Counted from the first letter of the stretch, positions 1-9,196 are shown. The stretch is DNA of 64,000 nucleotides from Dawidia soli (GCF_018598185.1 NZ_JAHESC010000040.1:1-64000), one strand, 5' to 3'. Made by a program: numbers and translations. Notes: a model not told the origin generated them from the letters alone.

Positions 1-40
1 CTGTCAAATACTTACCGTTGTTGTTTGCCGCCTGGGCCAG

Positions 41-379
41 CTAAATGACCCGGGCGGTATTGCAGAGGATGTTGGCATGGTTGGGCTGGCGCGCCAGCCC
101 GGCAAGTTCCTCTGTCCAGCAAATGGCCGCGCGAATGCCCTGGTGCTTATTGGCCGTGATAGCCACGCCGTTGGCGCTGCCACAGACCAAAATGCCCAGG
201 TCGAATTCTTTATTTTCCACGGCGCTTGCCACGGGGTGGGCAAAGTCGGGATAGTCGGCCGAAGCCGTGCTGTATGTGCCGAAGTCTTTCAGGCCATAGC
301 CGTTCTTTTCCAGCCATACTTTCAGCGCCTCTTTATATTCAAAACCGGCGTGATCGCTTCCTATCGCTATTTTTTTCAT
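41..379 (-). CDS. rpiB: Ribose-5-phosphate isomerase B, shortened C-terminus
   Basis: Interconverts ribose 5-phosphate and ribulose 5-phosphate in the non-oxidative pentose phosphate pathway (cytosol). The N-terminus IAIGSDHAGFEYKE and the loop CGSANGVAITANK (Cys66, the usual catalytic base) are diagnostic of the RpiB/LacAB family. The start ATG overlaps the tatC stop in an ATGA, so the two are translationally coupled. The frame stops (TAG) after 112 residues at ...NTARVI, while family members usually run about 140-150 residues and end in a conserved FEGGRH-type tail. None of the three frames in the remaining 40 bases shows that tail. Either the gene is truncated or broken here, or the sequence has an error. 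Family assignment is firm; functionality is doubtful. Confidence 0.85.
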   Translation of the reverse strand: MKKIAIGSDHAGFEYKEALKVWLEKNGYGLKDFGTYSTASADYPDFAHPVASAVENKEFDLGILVCGSANGVAITANKHQGIRAAICWTEELAGLARQPNHANILCNTARVI

Positions 380-1248
380 GATGCTTGTTCTTGCTGTTCG
401 CGTAATCTCTCCTCTTCTTCTTCTCTGAGCTTCTGCTTCTGCACGCGTGCCGAGATCAGGATGCTGATCTCAAACAACAGGTACAGCGGTATCGAAATGA
501 TCGTCTGGCTCAACGGATCGGGCGGCGTAATAATAGCCGCGATGATCAGGATGATAATAACCGAATGTTTCCGGTATCTCCGCAGAAAGGCCGGTGTAAT
601 CAGGCCCAGCTTGGAAAGGAAATAGATCACGACAGGTAACTGGAAAAGGAGGCCTGCACCAAATACCAGCGACACAAAGGTCTGCACATATGACGTGATG
701 TCAAACTCGTTGACGATCATATCATCGATGCGGTAATTTACCATGATGTAGACCATCAGCGGCGCGATAATGTAATACCCGAAAGAAATACCGGCGGCAA
801 ACAACGACGATACGGCCGCTACTATTCCTGTGGAATTACGGCGCTCCCGCGTGTGCAGCCCCGGCCGGATGAAGCGCCAGATCTCCCACACGATGTACGG
901 GAAGGCAAAGATCAACCCCAGTACAAAGGCCGCTACGATCGTGATCGTAAACTGTCCCGTCATATACCGGCTTTGCAACTGCAGGGGAATGTCCTGAATA
1001 CAGAGGTCCTCGGAACTAAACGTCTGGCCGAGCTTACAAAGCATGCGCCAGGTCCAGAAGTCGGCTTTGGCGGGTGCGAGAATGATGTTCTTAAATATCC
1101 ATTTTACCTCTACAAACGCTACAATGGTAAAGATTACAGTGGCCAGGAGTGAACGGATGATGTGCCAGCGAAGCTCTTCGAGATGATCGAGAAACGACAT
1201 CTCCTTTTCGCCACTCTCTTCTTCAATCGGATCTTGATCTAAAGGCAT
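376..1248 (-). CDS. tatC: Twin-arginine translocase subunit TatC
   Basis: Integral inner-membrane subunit of the Tat pathway that recognises twin-arginine signal peptides and, with TatA, exports folded proteins. The N-terminal signature SFLDHLEELRWHIIRS (about residues 18-33) is followed by hydrophobic segments compatible with six helices and by the conserved region AFPYIVWEIWRFIRPGL. At 290 residues it is longer than the E. coli protein. The extra length is mainly the periplasmic loop after helix 1 (residues about 55-100), which fits Bacteroidota TatC, plus a charged Glu/Arg/Gln tail. No tatA or tatB lies beside it in the visible window. It overlaps rpiB downstream by 4 bases. Confidence 0.95.
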   Translation of the reverse strand: MPLDQDPIEEESGEKEMSFLDHLEELRWHIIRSLLATVIFTIVAFVEVKWIFKNIILAPAKADFWTWRMLCKLGQTFSSEDLCIQDIPLQLQSRYMTGQFTITIVAAFVLGLIFAFPYIVWEIWRFIRPGLHTRERRNSTGIVAAVSSLFAAGISFGYYIIAPLMVYIMVNYRIDDMIVNEFDITSYVQTFVSLVFGAGLLFQLPVVIYFLSKLGLITPAFLRRYRKHSVIIILIIAAIITPPDPLSQTIISIPLYLLFEISILISARVQKQKLREEEEERLREQQEQAS

Positions 1249-1268
1249 GGTATACAGGTAAAATGAAC

Positions 1269-1300
1269 CTGCCCTTCCGGGATTGGACCAGGAAGGGCAG
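1269..1300 (-). terminator. Stem-loop after glyA
   Basis: Ten-base inverted repeat CTGCCCTTCC/GGAAGGGCAG with a 12-base loop lies just past the glyA stop. On the minus strand it is followed by GTTCATTTTA rather than a clean T-run, so this is a weak intrinsic terminator or a processing hairpin. It separates glyA from tatC. Confidence 0.5.
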
Positions 1301-1308
1301 TGATATGA

Positions 1309-2577
1309 TTAATACAGGGGGAATTTCTCCATCAAGCGGTTGACCTTCTTCTTGACAGCTTTCTGGTGCTTGCTGTCTTCGGGTTTTTGGAGTGACTCGT
1401 CGATGAGGTCCACCACCTTCACCACGTCCTTCTCCAACAGCCCGCGGGTTGTAATGGCCGGGGTGCCGATGCGCATGCCCGACGTTACCATCGGCGATTG
1501 CGTATCAAACGGAACCATGTTCTTGTTGATGGTGATGTCGGCCTGGACCAGAGCGCCTTCGGCCAGCTTGCCGTTCAGCTTCTTCGAGCGCAGGTCGATC
1601 AGCATGAGGTGGTTGTCGGTACCGCCCGAAATGATCTTGTAGCCGCGGTCCAGGAATGCCTGGGCCATGGCCTTGGCGTTTTTCGCGACCTGTACGACAT
1701 ACTCCATGTACTCGTCCGAAAGGGCTTCCTGGAAGGCAATGGCCTTGGCGGCGATCACGTGCTCCAGCGGTCCGCCCTGGGTGCCGGGGAATACGCCCGA
1801 ATCCAGCAGGGAAGTGATTTTGCGGATCTCACCCTTCGGTGTCGTGATACCCCACGGGTTATCGAAGTTCTTGCCGACCAGGATCATACCGCCGCGCGGG
1901 CCGCGCAGGGTTTTGTGCGTGGTGGTCGTCACGATGTGGCAATGCTCCATAGGGTCGGCCAGCAGACCGCGGGCAATAAGGCCAGCGGGGTGTGAAATAT
2001 CAGCCAGCAGAATAGCGCCTACGGCGTCGGCTGCTTCGCGCAGTTTCTTATAATCCCAGTCACGGCTATAGGCAGAAGCACCGCAAATGATCATTTTGGG
2101 TTTCTCACGCTTAGCCGTTTCGATCACTTTGTCGAAGTCGATCAGGCCGGTGGATTCCTCCACACCGTAGAAGTGCGGCTCGTACAGCTTACCAGAGAAG
2201 TTTACAGGCGAGCCGTGGGTCAGGTGACCCCCGTGCGACAGGTCAAAGCCCAGGATCTTATCACCCGGCTTCAGGCATGCCAGCATGACGGCGGCGTTGG
2301 CCTGTGCACCCGAGTGCGGTTGTACGTTTGCCCATTCGGCGCCAAAAAGCTCTTTGGCGCGGTCGATCGCCAGCTGCTCAATCTCATCCACCACTTCGCA
2401 ACCACCGTAGTACCGCTTGCCGGGAAGGCCTTCCGCATATTTGTTCGTAAGCACGGTGCCCATCGCTTTCATTACCTGCTGTGAGGTAAAGTTTTCGGAC
2501 GCGATCAGCTCAATGCCATGCTGCTGACGCAGCTTTTCCTTTTCAATGAGGTCAAAAATGACTTTGTCTCTTTTCAT
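1309..2577 (-). CDS. glyA: Serine hydroxymethyltransferase
   Basis: PLP enzyme that converts serine and tetrahydrofolate to glycine and 5,10-methylene-THF, the main entry of one-carbon units. The 422-residue protein shows the family landmarks: [26 protein letters not shown], the PLP-lysine motif [15 protein letters not shown], and GTPAITTRG near the C-terminus. The frame stays open 19 codons further upstream, but [15 protein letters not shown] is where homology starts. A TATTTTTG -7 element sits 27-34 bases upstream of that ATG, which supports this choice. It is monocistronic, with a hairpin after the stop. Confidence 0.96.
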   Translation of the reverse strand: MKRDKVIFDLIEKEKLRQQHGIELIASENFTSQQVMKAMGTVLTNKYAEGLPGKRYYGGCEVVDEIEQLAIDRAKELFGAEWANVQPHSGAQANAAVMLACLKPGDKILGFDLSHGGHLTHGSPVNFSGKLYEPHFYGVEESTGLIDFDKVIETAKREKPKMIICGASAYSRDWDYKKLREAADAVGAILLADISHPAGLIARGLLADPMEHCHIVTTTTHKTLRGPRGGMILVGKNFDNPWGITTPKGEIRKITSLLDSGVFPGTQGGPLEHVIAAKAIAFQEALSDEYMEYVVQVAKNAKAMAQAFLDRGYKIISGGTDNHLMLIDLRSKKLNGKLAEGALVQADITINKNMVPFDTQSPMVTSGMRIGTPAITTRGLLEKDVVKVVDLIDESLQKPEDSKHQKAVKKKVNRLMEKFPLY

Positions 2578-2604
2578 CGTGGATGAGGTTTTTATAAGAA
2601 GGCT

Positions 2605-2612
2605 CAAAAATA
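2605..2612 (-). promoter_or_regulatory. Candidate -7 element of glyA
   Basis: The minus strand reads TATTTTTG, an exact match to the Bacteroidota housekeeping -7 consensus TAnnTTTG, 27 bases before the glyA ATG. No convincing -33 TTG is visible at the usual distance. Confidence 0.5.
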
Positions 2613-2707
2613 AAAGAGTGCACGGAAACCGCATAATCCGACCCCCCTAGTTACCAGAGATTCACGGATTAATTTCGGCTCTGTACACGGGCGGTATTTT
2701 GCCTGGA

Positions 2708-4492
2708 TCAAGGCTGGTTCTTCTGTTGTTGCGCGACCCACTGGTCGATGCGCGATTCCAATACATCCAGCGGCAGACAGCCGTATTTCAGAACCTCGTC
2801 GTGGAAGGCTGCTACGCTAAACCGGTCGCCTAAGGCTTCCGATGCTTTTTTGCGAAGGGCCAGTATTTTGAGCTGCCCGATCTTATACGACAGCGCCTGG
2901 CCGGGAATGGCCATATACCGCTCGATTTCAGCCACGGCGCCCTGTTCATTGATCGGCTCGTTTTCCATCATGTATTCAATAGCCTGCTCGCGCGACCACT
3001 GCTTGGTGTGGAGGCCGACATCCACCACCAGGCGAATGGCCCGGTGTATACCGTCGCCCAGGTGCCCGAAATATTGATAGGGATCGGTATACAGGCCCAG
3101 CTCTTTACCCAGCGACTCCGTGTACAGTGCCCACCCTTCGCCGTAGGCGCCATACCACAGGAACCGACGGAAGTGGGGGAGCTCTTCATTCTCCATTTGC
3201 AGGGAGTTCTGGTAATGGTGGCCGGGAATAGCCTCGTGCAGGAAGAGGGTCTCCATGCCGGTATAGTTAAACGTCTTCGCGTCGAGGATCGGCACATAAA
3301 AGATACCCGGGCGGGAGCCGTCCGGCGTACCCTGGTTGTATTCGGCGCTGGCAGACGCCGCCCGGAAGGCTTCGGTCTGCCGAACTTCGAACTTAGATCT
3401 GGGCACCAGGTTGAAGAGCTTCTTCAGTTGCGGCTCCATGCGGGTGTTGATGGCGCGGAACCCTGCCAATACCTCCTCGGGAGTTTTGTAGGGCATGAAC
3501 TTCTTGTCATTGTTCACGTAGGCAAAGAATTGTTTCAGATCGCCTTTAAAGCCTGTCTGGTTCTTAACATTTTCCATTTCGGTACGGATCCGTTTGACTT
3601 CATCCAGGCCTGTTTGAAAGATCTCCTCGGGTGTGAGGTCGGTCGTGGTCCAATACCGCACGAGGAATTTATAGTAGTCTGTACCTTGCGTAATGCCGGA
3701 GATGCCCGCCGTTGTGCGTGTATGCGGAATATACTCTTGCTGCAGGAAGTCGTATAGCTTTTGGTAGGCGGGAACGATCTTCTCCTGGATGGCCCGGGTA
3801 TAGGCCGCCTCCAACCGCTTGCGGTCGTCGGCCCCGATGCTGTCGGGGAAGTTGGCCAGGGGCATCCAGAAGATGCTTTTCGTTACATCTTTTACCACCA
3901 TGTCCTTTGCTTGCGGCAATACCCGCTCCATCAGGATCCTGGGAAAGGTATATCCTGCCGCCAAGCCTTTGCGCATGTTTACAATGGCGGTGTCCATCCA
4001 TACGGCAAAGCCATCGATGCGACTCAGGAAGTTGTCATAATCTTTTACCGTCTTGAAAGGCTGTGCGCCCTGGCCGCTACCAAGCTGTGGCATGGTTAAC
4101 GTCATGCCCCAGAACTGCTGGATGGGCATATAGTGCTCGGGGAACCTGAGCCGGTCGAGGCTGATCTCCATCTCGCGCACGAAGACGTCGTAGCTCACCT
4201 GCTCCTGCTCGGAAAGCCGGGTCCGGTCATACGCACGGATGCCAGAGTCGTAGCGGGTATAAAATGCTTTGAGTGTATCGCGAAAGGCCTGACTGATATC
4301 GTTTGGCAGCAGGTGGTTATAGCGGTTGTCGCCCGCCGTGGTGGCTTCCAGCGGATAGAGCGGCAGGCGCTCTTCATAGTATTCTTCCAGGAAATCATGG
4401 AGGGACTTTGCAGGGGTCATGACTTCTTTTTTTGGTTCATGCGAACACGCGGCCAGTGCTACGGCCAGCGTAAGGAGAGAAAAATATTTCAT
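2708..4492 (-). CDS. DUF885 family lipoprotein, putative metallopeptidase
   Basis: A 594-residue exported protein. The start MKYFSLLTLAVALAAC gives a lipoprotein signal peptide with the lipobox ending at Cys16; the open frame further upstream is only the shadow of the next gene's Gly/Ser-rich end. The body matches the DUF885 family. It includes FLHEAIPGHHYQ (around residue 420), a HExxxxHH-type putative zinc site, and downstream GEGWALYTESLGKELG with conserved acidic residues. Family members are presumed zinc peptidases, but the substrate is unknown. Ser, not Asp, follows the lipid Cys and no acidic tag is present, so the side of the membrane is open. It is 25 bases downstream of the TPM trio and may be the last gene of that operon. 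Confidence 0.85.
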   Translation of the reverse strand: MKYFSLLTLAVALAACSHEPKKEVMTPAKSLHDFLEEYYEERLPLYPLEATTAGDNRYNHLLPNDISQAFRDTLKAFYTRYDSGIRAYDRTRLSEQEQVSYDVFVREMEISLDRLRFPEHYMPIQQFWGMTLTMPQLGSGQGAQPFKTVKDYDNFLSRIDGFAVWMDTAIVNMRKGLAAGYTFPRILMERVLPQAKDMVVKDVTKSIFWMPLANFPDSIGADDRKRLEAAYTRAIQEKIVPAYQKLYDFLQQEYIPHTRTTAGISGITQGTDYYKFLVRYWTTTDLTPEEIFQTGLDEVKRIRTEMENVKNQTGFKGDLKQFFAYVNNDKKFMPYKTPEEVLAGFRAINTRMEPQLKKLFNLVPRSKFEVRQTEAFRAASASAEYNQGTPDGSRPGIFYVPILDAKTFNYTGMETLFLHEAIPGHHYQNSLQMENEELPHFRRFLWYGAYGEGWALYTESLGKELGLYTDPYQYFGHLGDGIHRAIRLVVDVGLHTKQWSREQAIEYMMENEPINEQGAVAEIERYMAIPGQALSYKIGQLKILALRKKASEALGDRFSVAAFHDEVLKYGCLPLDVLESRIDQWVAQQQKNQP

Positions 4493-4517
4493 GTGCTTAA
4501 ACGATGTTTCTAAAACA

Positions 4518-5462
4518 CTACCAGGAGCCGCTCGCACCGCCACCACCAAAACTACCGCCGCCGCCGGAGAAACTGCTCCGGGAAGAAGAGCTGCTGCTAC
4601 TGCCGCCCGACCATCCACCCGACCAACTACCGCCCGACCAGCTGCCACCACTCCGACGGCGGCTGCTATTTTTGGCGGCCTTTTCGGCCATCCGTTTCCC
4701 CCAGGGTGTCTTACCGACAATGAGCTTCGCCAGGGGAAAACATACTAAATATAAAACAAGCAAAATCAATCCTCCGGTGGTATTGAGGATGAACATCGGA
4801 AATGTGGCGTAGAACGGTATCAGAAACGCATAGAGGAACCAACCGCTGCAGCCGGGCACAAAAACACCGACTGCGGTGAAAATACCCAGGATGGTAAAGA
4901 CAAACAGACCCATGAACAGACGTTCCTGCCACGACAGGCCCGGTTGCAGGCTGTCGTCCGCTGCATCCGCCTGGTATTCGTTCCGAATGGCCTTTATGAT
5001 GGCCTGTACCGCGGCCGTAACGCCTTCTTCATATTGTTGTTCGCGAAAGTGGGGCGCCATTTCGTTGCGGATGATGCGGCTGCAGATGGCATCGGTCAGC
5101 ACACCCTCCAACCCGTGTCCTACTTCAATGCGCATCTTGCGATCTTCCAACGCGACCAGCAACAACACGCCGTTATCGCGATTCTTTTCTCCCAGTTTCC
5201 AGGCGTCGTGTGCTACCCGTATCGAGTAGCCTTCGAGGTCTTCGCCTTCGAGTGAAGGAATGATGAGTATGGCAATTTGGTTGGTCGTAGAGTCTTCATG
5301 CTCCTTCAGGAGAACTTCCAGCCGGTCGATGGCTGCTTGTGACAACACGTGCGCTTCGTCGTGCACACGGTGGCCCCACAGGTCGGGGATTGCGCGCTGT
5401 TGCGCGGCAGCCCCTGTGACCGCCGAAAGAACCATCAGAAAAAGAACAAGCGTCTTACTCAT
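4518..5462 (-). CDS. TPM-domain protein with Gly/Ser-rich tail (copy 1)
   Basis: A 314-residue exported membrane protein. The signal peptide MSKTLVLFLMVLSAVTGAAA is followed by a TPM domain (residues about 25-150, with VHDEAHVLSQ, SNQIAILIIPSLEG-like and RIEVGHGLEGVLTDA segments), two hydrophobic segments (about 195-255) and a tail built of SGGSW, GGSS and GGGG repeats ending in GASGSW. TPM domains (Psb32/YgcG type) form a periplasmic or lumenal Rossmann-like fold; roles proposed include membrane-protein quality control and phosphatase activity. It has the same domain plan as the next gene upstream, so it is a tandem duplicate. The start is taken at the signal peptide; longer open frame upstream overlaps the neighbour. 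Confidence 0.85.
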   Translation of the reverse strand: MSKTLVLFLMVLSAVTGAAAQQRAIPDLWGHRVHDEAHVLSQAAIDRLEVLLKEHEDSTTNQIAILIIPSLEGEDLEGYSIRVAHDAWKLGEKNRDNGVLLLVALEDRKMRIEVGHGLEGVLTDAICSRIIRNEMAPHFREQQYEEGVTAAVQAIIKAIRNEYQADAADDSLQPGLSWQERLFMGLFVFTILGIFTAVGVFVPGCSGWFLYAFLIPFYATFPMFILNTTGGLILLVLYLVCFPLAKLIVGKTPWGKRMAEKAAKNSSRRRSGGSWSGGSWSGGWSGGSSSSSSSRSSFSGGGGSFGGGGASGSW

Positions 5463-5478
5463 TGTTGCTATCACGTCG

Positions 5479-6267
5479 TTACCATGAATCACTCGACCCG
5501 CCACCGCCGAAGTCGCCACCCCCGCCGTAGTCAGAACCACCGCCGGAGCCCCACGAGCCCGAGCTGGAACCGAAGCCACCGCCGCCGATGGGCGGGAACC
5601 AGCCGCCCCCCGACGACCAGTAGCCGCCGCCGCCACCCCCACGCCGGCGTGACAGGAAGATGATCACAGCAATGATAATGATAATCGTGAGGATCGAAGA
5701 GTTGTTTCGTTTTGGTCGCTTAGTACGGGGTTCATCGTTCTTGTATTCGCCCTGGATGGCTTTGGTGATGGCCACCACGCCGGCTTTCACGCCGCTGTCG
5801 TAATCACCCCGGCGGAAATGGGGGGCGATTTCATTCCGGTCGATACGGCTTGAGATCGCATCGGTCAGGCGCCCTTCCAGGCCATAGCCGACCTCGATGC
5901 GCATGCGCCGCTCGGCGATGGAAATGAGCAGCAGCACGCCGTTGTCGTTATTGTCTTTCCCGAGCTTCCACTCCTCTTGCGCGACACGCAGTGAATATTC
6001 TTCCATCGACTCGCCCTGCAAGGATGGGACGATCAATATCGCAATCTGGTTCGAGGTCGAGTCGCGCTCGGCTTTCAGCATGTATTCCAGCTCGGCCACC
6101 GTCTGAGCCGACAGCACATGGGCTTCGTCGTGTACCCATCGGCCATCGTGGGCCGGTATTGCCAGCTGCGCATACAGGAAAGGAGACGCCAGGAGCAACC
6201 CCGCCAGCAGGCAGGTGTAAAGCAGGATAGGTCGGAAACGTACGTTCACAGGGCAGGGAAAATTCAT
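5479..6267 (-). CDS. TPM-domain protein with Gly-rich tail (copy 2)
   Basis: A 262-residue paralogue of the neighbouring TPM protein: signal anchor (residues about 10-33, ending LYAQ), TPM domain with VHDEAHVLSAQTV, SNQIAILIVPSLQGESMEEY and RIEVGYGLEGRLTDAISS, one membrane helix (about 192-208), then a RRRGGGGGG stretch and a GGGG/SSDSW tail. Its ATG overlaps the stop of the upstream TPM gene (ATGA) and copy 1 starts 16 bases downstream, so the three are one transcription and translation unit. The glycine tail is typical of bacterial TPM proteins and probably flexible. Confidence 0.87.
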   Translation of the reverse strand: MNFPCPVNVRFRPILLYTCLLAGLLLASPFLYAQLAIPAHDGRWVHDEAHVLSAQTVAELEYMLKAERDSTSNQIAILIVPSLQGESMEEYSLRVAQEEWKLGKDNNDNGVLLLISIAERRMRIEVGYGLEGRLTDAISSRIDRNEIAPHFRRGDYDSGVKAGVVAITKAIQGEYKNDEPRTKRPKRNNSSILTIIIIIAVIIFLSRRRGGGGGGYWSSGGGWFPPIGGGGFGSSSGSWGSGGGSDYGGGGDFGGGGSSDSW

Positions 6268-6929
6268 TGGTCAATGCGGAGGTCATCCCGCAGCTCATTG
6301 ATATCGTCATCGGTTTTGTGGAAACCCTTTTCCAGCAGAATTTCTCCGCAGCGTTTAATGGCCGCCTCCATGCCTTCGACGATCTTGCCGGCGCGGATGC
6401 TGCCGATGAGCCCGGCCACGATCTTGTCCCACTGTTTTTGTTCGACCACCTTGCTGATGCCGCGGTCGGCGATAACGATCACTTCGTGTTCAAAAAATGA
6501 AATAAAGATCATGATGCCGGTGCGGTGCCGGGTGTTAAAAACTTCTTCTTCCAGGAAAACATTTTCCGCGCGCTGGCGCGTGGCATAGTCCAGCTGCACC
6601 TGGCCCACCAGCATGCGCTTCAGGCCGCCCAGGTAGTTGGGCAGCAGGCCGCCGAGAATGCCGCCCAGGGCGACCACCACGAAAACAAAGAGGGGGTCAT
6701 AGTATAGGGCATACGAGGCATCGGCAATGATGTAGCGGTCCAGGATGATGGTAATCACAAACGTAAAGGCCGCCGCCAGCAACGCGCTGCGGTAGTTGGC
6801 CAGGGTGTACTGGCCGCTACGCTCGACAATAACGGGCACGATCTCGCCCGAGATTTTATCTTCGGCCTGTTTCACCGCGGCTTTGATGCGGTCCAGGTCC
6901 TGGTCGCTGAATTTTTGTTTCAGGGTCAT
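6264..6929 (-). CDS. TPM-domain membrane protein, third type
   Basis: A 221-residue protein without a cleavable signal. It begins with a short region typical of TPM_phosphatase proteins (DLDRIKAAVKQAEDKISGEIVPVIVERSG), followed by two adjacent hydrophobic segments (about residues 50-105, including YDPLFVFVVVALGGILGGLL), then the second half of the domain (TGIMIFISFFEHEVIVIADRGISKVV). The membrane hairpin is thus inserted within the fold. It heads the TPM operon and is preceded by a clear -7 element. LemA, the usual genomic partner of this family, is not adjacent but is encoded near 30.1 kb. Confidence 0.85.
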   Translation of the reverse strand: MTLKQKFSDQDLDRIKAAVKQAEDKISGEIVPVIVERSGQYTLANYRSALLAAAFTFVITIILDRYIIADASYALYYDPLFVFVVVALGGILGGLLPNYLGGLKRMLVGQVQLDYATRQRAENVFLEEEVFNTRHRTGIMIFISFFEHEVIVIADRGISKVVEQKQWDKIVAGLIGSIRAGKIVEGMEAAIKRCGEILLEKGFHKTDDDINELRDDLRIDQ

Positions 6930-6949
6930 GATTGCGCGTGATTTGTTTT

Positions 6950-6957
6950 CAAAGATA
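6950..6957 (-). promoter_or_regulatory. Candidate -7 element of the TPM operon
   Basis: The minus strand reads TATCTTTG, an exact TAnnTTTG match, 20 bases upstream of the first TPM gene. Confidence 0.5.
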
Positions 6958-7038
6958 CGGCGAAGAGTTAAGAACTGAACATGCGCCGGTGGTAAGAAAG
7001 TATTCCATTATGACGATAATTGTCTAATTTTAGTCTCT

Positions 7039-7647
7039 ATGGAAGGTTTTTTCGTCGATACACTCGGGTTCTCAGAGAGCGTTTTCAGCTACATCTTTTT
7101 GCCCCTCATGATTTTCTGCGCCCGCATTGGCGACGTCTCGATCAACACCATCCGCATCATTTACGTGTTAGGCGGCCGTCGTGTTACCGCCACTGTGCTC
7201 GGCTTTTTCGAGTCGTTCATCTGGCTGATGGCTATACGCCAGATCTTCGAGCATCTCGACAACTGGATCTGCTATGTTGCTTACCCCGGGGGCTTCGCCA
7301 TGGGCATCTTCGTCGGCATGATCATCGAAGAACGCATTGCCTATGGCAAAGTGATCGTGCGGATCATCACCCGCAAAGAGGTGCGCGACCTGTTAACCTA
7401 CCTCAACCAGCAGCGGTTCCGTTACACCCGTGTGCCTGCCGTCGGCCCCGATGGCGACGAAAACCTGGTGTTCACCGTGCTGGAGCGCGAGCGGCTGGAC
7501 GACCTGCTGGTCAAGCTCAAAGACATTCTGCCGACAGCATTTTATACCGTGGAGAAAGTGAACCGGGCTGCCGAAAGCGGCACGGTAGTGCAGGAAAATA
7601 CGCGGTGGAGTATCGGCTCGTGGTTGAAGAGTGTAAAAGGCGACTGA
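7039..7647 (+). CDS. UPF0316 (DUF5698/DUF2179) membrane protein
   Basis: A 202-residue protein with three hydrophobic segments in the first ~95 residues (the conserved CARIGDVSINTIRIIYVLGG and LGFFESFIWLMAIRQIFEH are the UPF0316 hallmark). A soluble C-terminal DUF2179-type regulatory domain follows (about 110-180: TRKEVRDLLTYL..., VLERERLDDLLVKLKDI). Its biochemical role is unknown; the domain resembles regulatory domains of YitT-type membrane proteins. It is divergent from the TPM operon and convergent with the GH3 gene only 7 bases away. Confidence 0.82.
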   Translation: MEGFFVDTLGFSESVFSYIFLPLMIFCARIGDVSINTIRIIYVLGGRRVTATVLGFFESFIWLMAIRQIFEHLDNWICYVAYPGGFAMGIFVGMIIEERIAYGKVIVRIITRKEVRDLLTYLNQQRFRYTRVPAVGPDGDENLVFTVLERERLDDLLVKLKDILPTAFYTVEKVNRAAESGTVVQENTRWSIGSWLKSVKGD

Positions 7648-7654
7648 AACAGGG

Positions 7655-9178
7655 CTACACCTCGGCCATCATGCGCAGAATATCGTCGACATACTCGCGA
7701 TTGTTCGACAGACGGGGCACTTTGTTCTGGCCCCCAAGCTTACCGCGGCTTTTCATCCAGTTGTAGAACGTACCTTCTTCCACGCTGTGGATGATCGGCG
7801 CCACCAGTGCCAGGTCATGCGCACGCTTGGCGTCGTAGTCGGAATTGATCTTGCGCAATGCCTGGTCCAGTACATGGCCGAACTCATGCAGGCTTGCGGG
7901 TTTGACTTTAAACTCGATGATCCACTCGTGACCACCTTTTTTACCTTCCGCCAGGTATACCGGTGCAGCGGTAAAGTTGTCGATCACGGCACCCGTGTGG
8001 TCGCACGCCGTGGTAATGGCGGCCTCGGCGTTTTCCACGATCACCTCTTCGCCAAAGGCGTTAATGAAATGTTTGGTACGGCCGGAGATCCTGATGCGAT
8101 ACGGCGACAGCGACGTGAACTTGATGGTATCGCCAATGCTATACCGCCAGAGGCCTGCATTGGTCGTGATGACCATGGCGTACTGCTTGTCGAGCTCTAC
8201 TTCGCTCAGCGGTATCGCGCGGGGATATTCCTTATCGATCTCACCGACCGGGATAAACTCATAGTACACACCATAATCGAGCATGAGCAACATCTCTTCC
8301 GAGTTCTTTTGGTCTTGAATACCAAAGAACCCCTCACTGGCATTGTAGATCTCCCAGTAACGCATGCCCTCGAAGGGGATCAACGACTTAAAAAGATTTC
8401 GGTATGGTGTAAACGATACGGCGCCGTGGAAAAATACTTCCAGGTTGGGCCATACCTCCATAATGTGTTGTTTCTTTTTCAATTCGACCACCTTCTGTAT
8501 GAGGAGGATGGTCCACGTGGGCACCCCGGCAATGTTGGTGACGTCGTCCATCGAGCTTTCCTGGGCGAGCTTCTCGATCTTCTCCTCCCAGTTGCTCATC
8601 AATGCCGTTTCGAGGCTGGGTGTGCGAATGAACTGCGCCCAGGGGGGGAGGTTGCGCATGATGACCGCCGACACATCACCATAGTAGGATGTGGCCGAGG
8701 GGTCTAATTCATTGATGCGATGGCTACCGCCCACGGCCAGGCCCTTGCCGTCAAACAACTTTGTATCGGGGTAGTTGTTTACATAGATCGACAGCAAGTC
8801 TTTGCCTCCCTTGAAGTGGCAATCTTCCAGCGCCTCTTGCGACACGGGTATAAATTTGCTGCGTGCATTGGTCGTGCCCGATGACTTCGAGAACCATTTG
8901 ATCTCCGACGGCCACAGCAGGTTCTGCTCGCCGCGCATCTGGCGTTCGATATAGGGAAACAGTGTTTCGTACGAATGAATGGGAACACGCTCGCGGTACT
9001 GCTCGTAGGTTTGAATGCCGCCAAAGTCATAACGCGAGCCGAACTCGGTCAGTCGCCCGGTCTGTAAGAGCTTTTTGAATAGCTCATCCTGTACCTCATG
9101 CGGATACTTCATGAAAAGCTCCATTTGGTGGATGCGCTTTTTCATGACCCATGTTAGTATGGAATTGATCAGCCCCAT
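7655..9178 (-). CDS. GH3-like acyl-adenylate/amidosynthetase
   Basis: A 507-residue member of the GH3 auxin-responsive family within the ANL (acyl-adenylating) superfamily. It shows the ATP-binding motif WFSKSSGTTNARSKFIPVS (about 95-113), the acyl-site block YNASEGFFGIQDQ, and the C-terminal hinge and lid RIRISGRTKHFINAFGEEV. Plant homologues conjugate amino acids to jasmonate or auxin. Bacteroidota homologues are common but their substrate is unknown, so no specific reaction is assigned. It is full length, has its own TATTTTTG promoter element, and lies 64 bases downstream of lptB. Confidence 0.88.
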   Translation of the reverse strand: MGLINSILTWVMKKRIHQMELFMKYPHEVQDELFKKLLQTGRLTEFGSRYDFGGIQTYEQYRERVPIHSYETLFPYIERQMRGEQNLLWPSEIKWFSKSSGTTNARSKFIPVSQEALEDCHFKGGKDLLSIYVNNYPDTKLFDGKGLAVGGSHRINELDPSATSYYGDVSAVIMRNLPPWAQFIRTPSLETALMSNWEEKIEKLAQESSMDDVTNIAGVPTWTILLIQKVVELKKKQHIMEVWPNLEVFFHGAVSFTPYRNLFKSLIPFEGMRYWEIYNASEGFFGIQDQKNSEEMLLMLDYGVYYEFIPVGEIDKEYPRAIPLSEVELDKQYAMVITTNAGLWRYSIGDTIKFTSLSPYRIRISGRTKHFINAFGEEVIVENAEAAITTACDHTGAVIDNFTAAPVYLAEGKKGGHEWIIEFKVKPASLHEFGHVLDQALRKINSDYDAKRAHDLALVAPIIHSVEEGTFYNWMKSRGKLGGQNKVPRLSNNREYVDDILRMMAEV

Positions 9179-9196
9179 TGCAGATTACAGTAACTT

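Noticed and set aside
77-625. Long plus-strand open frame over rpiB and tatC
   Set aside because: Antisense to two recognised genes in a GC-rich sequence; no family resemblance.
4504-4812. Proline-rich plus-strand frame
   Set aside because: Arises from reading the Gly/Ser-rich TPM tail in antisense.
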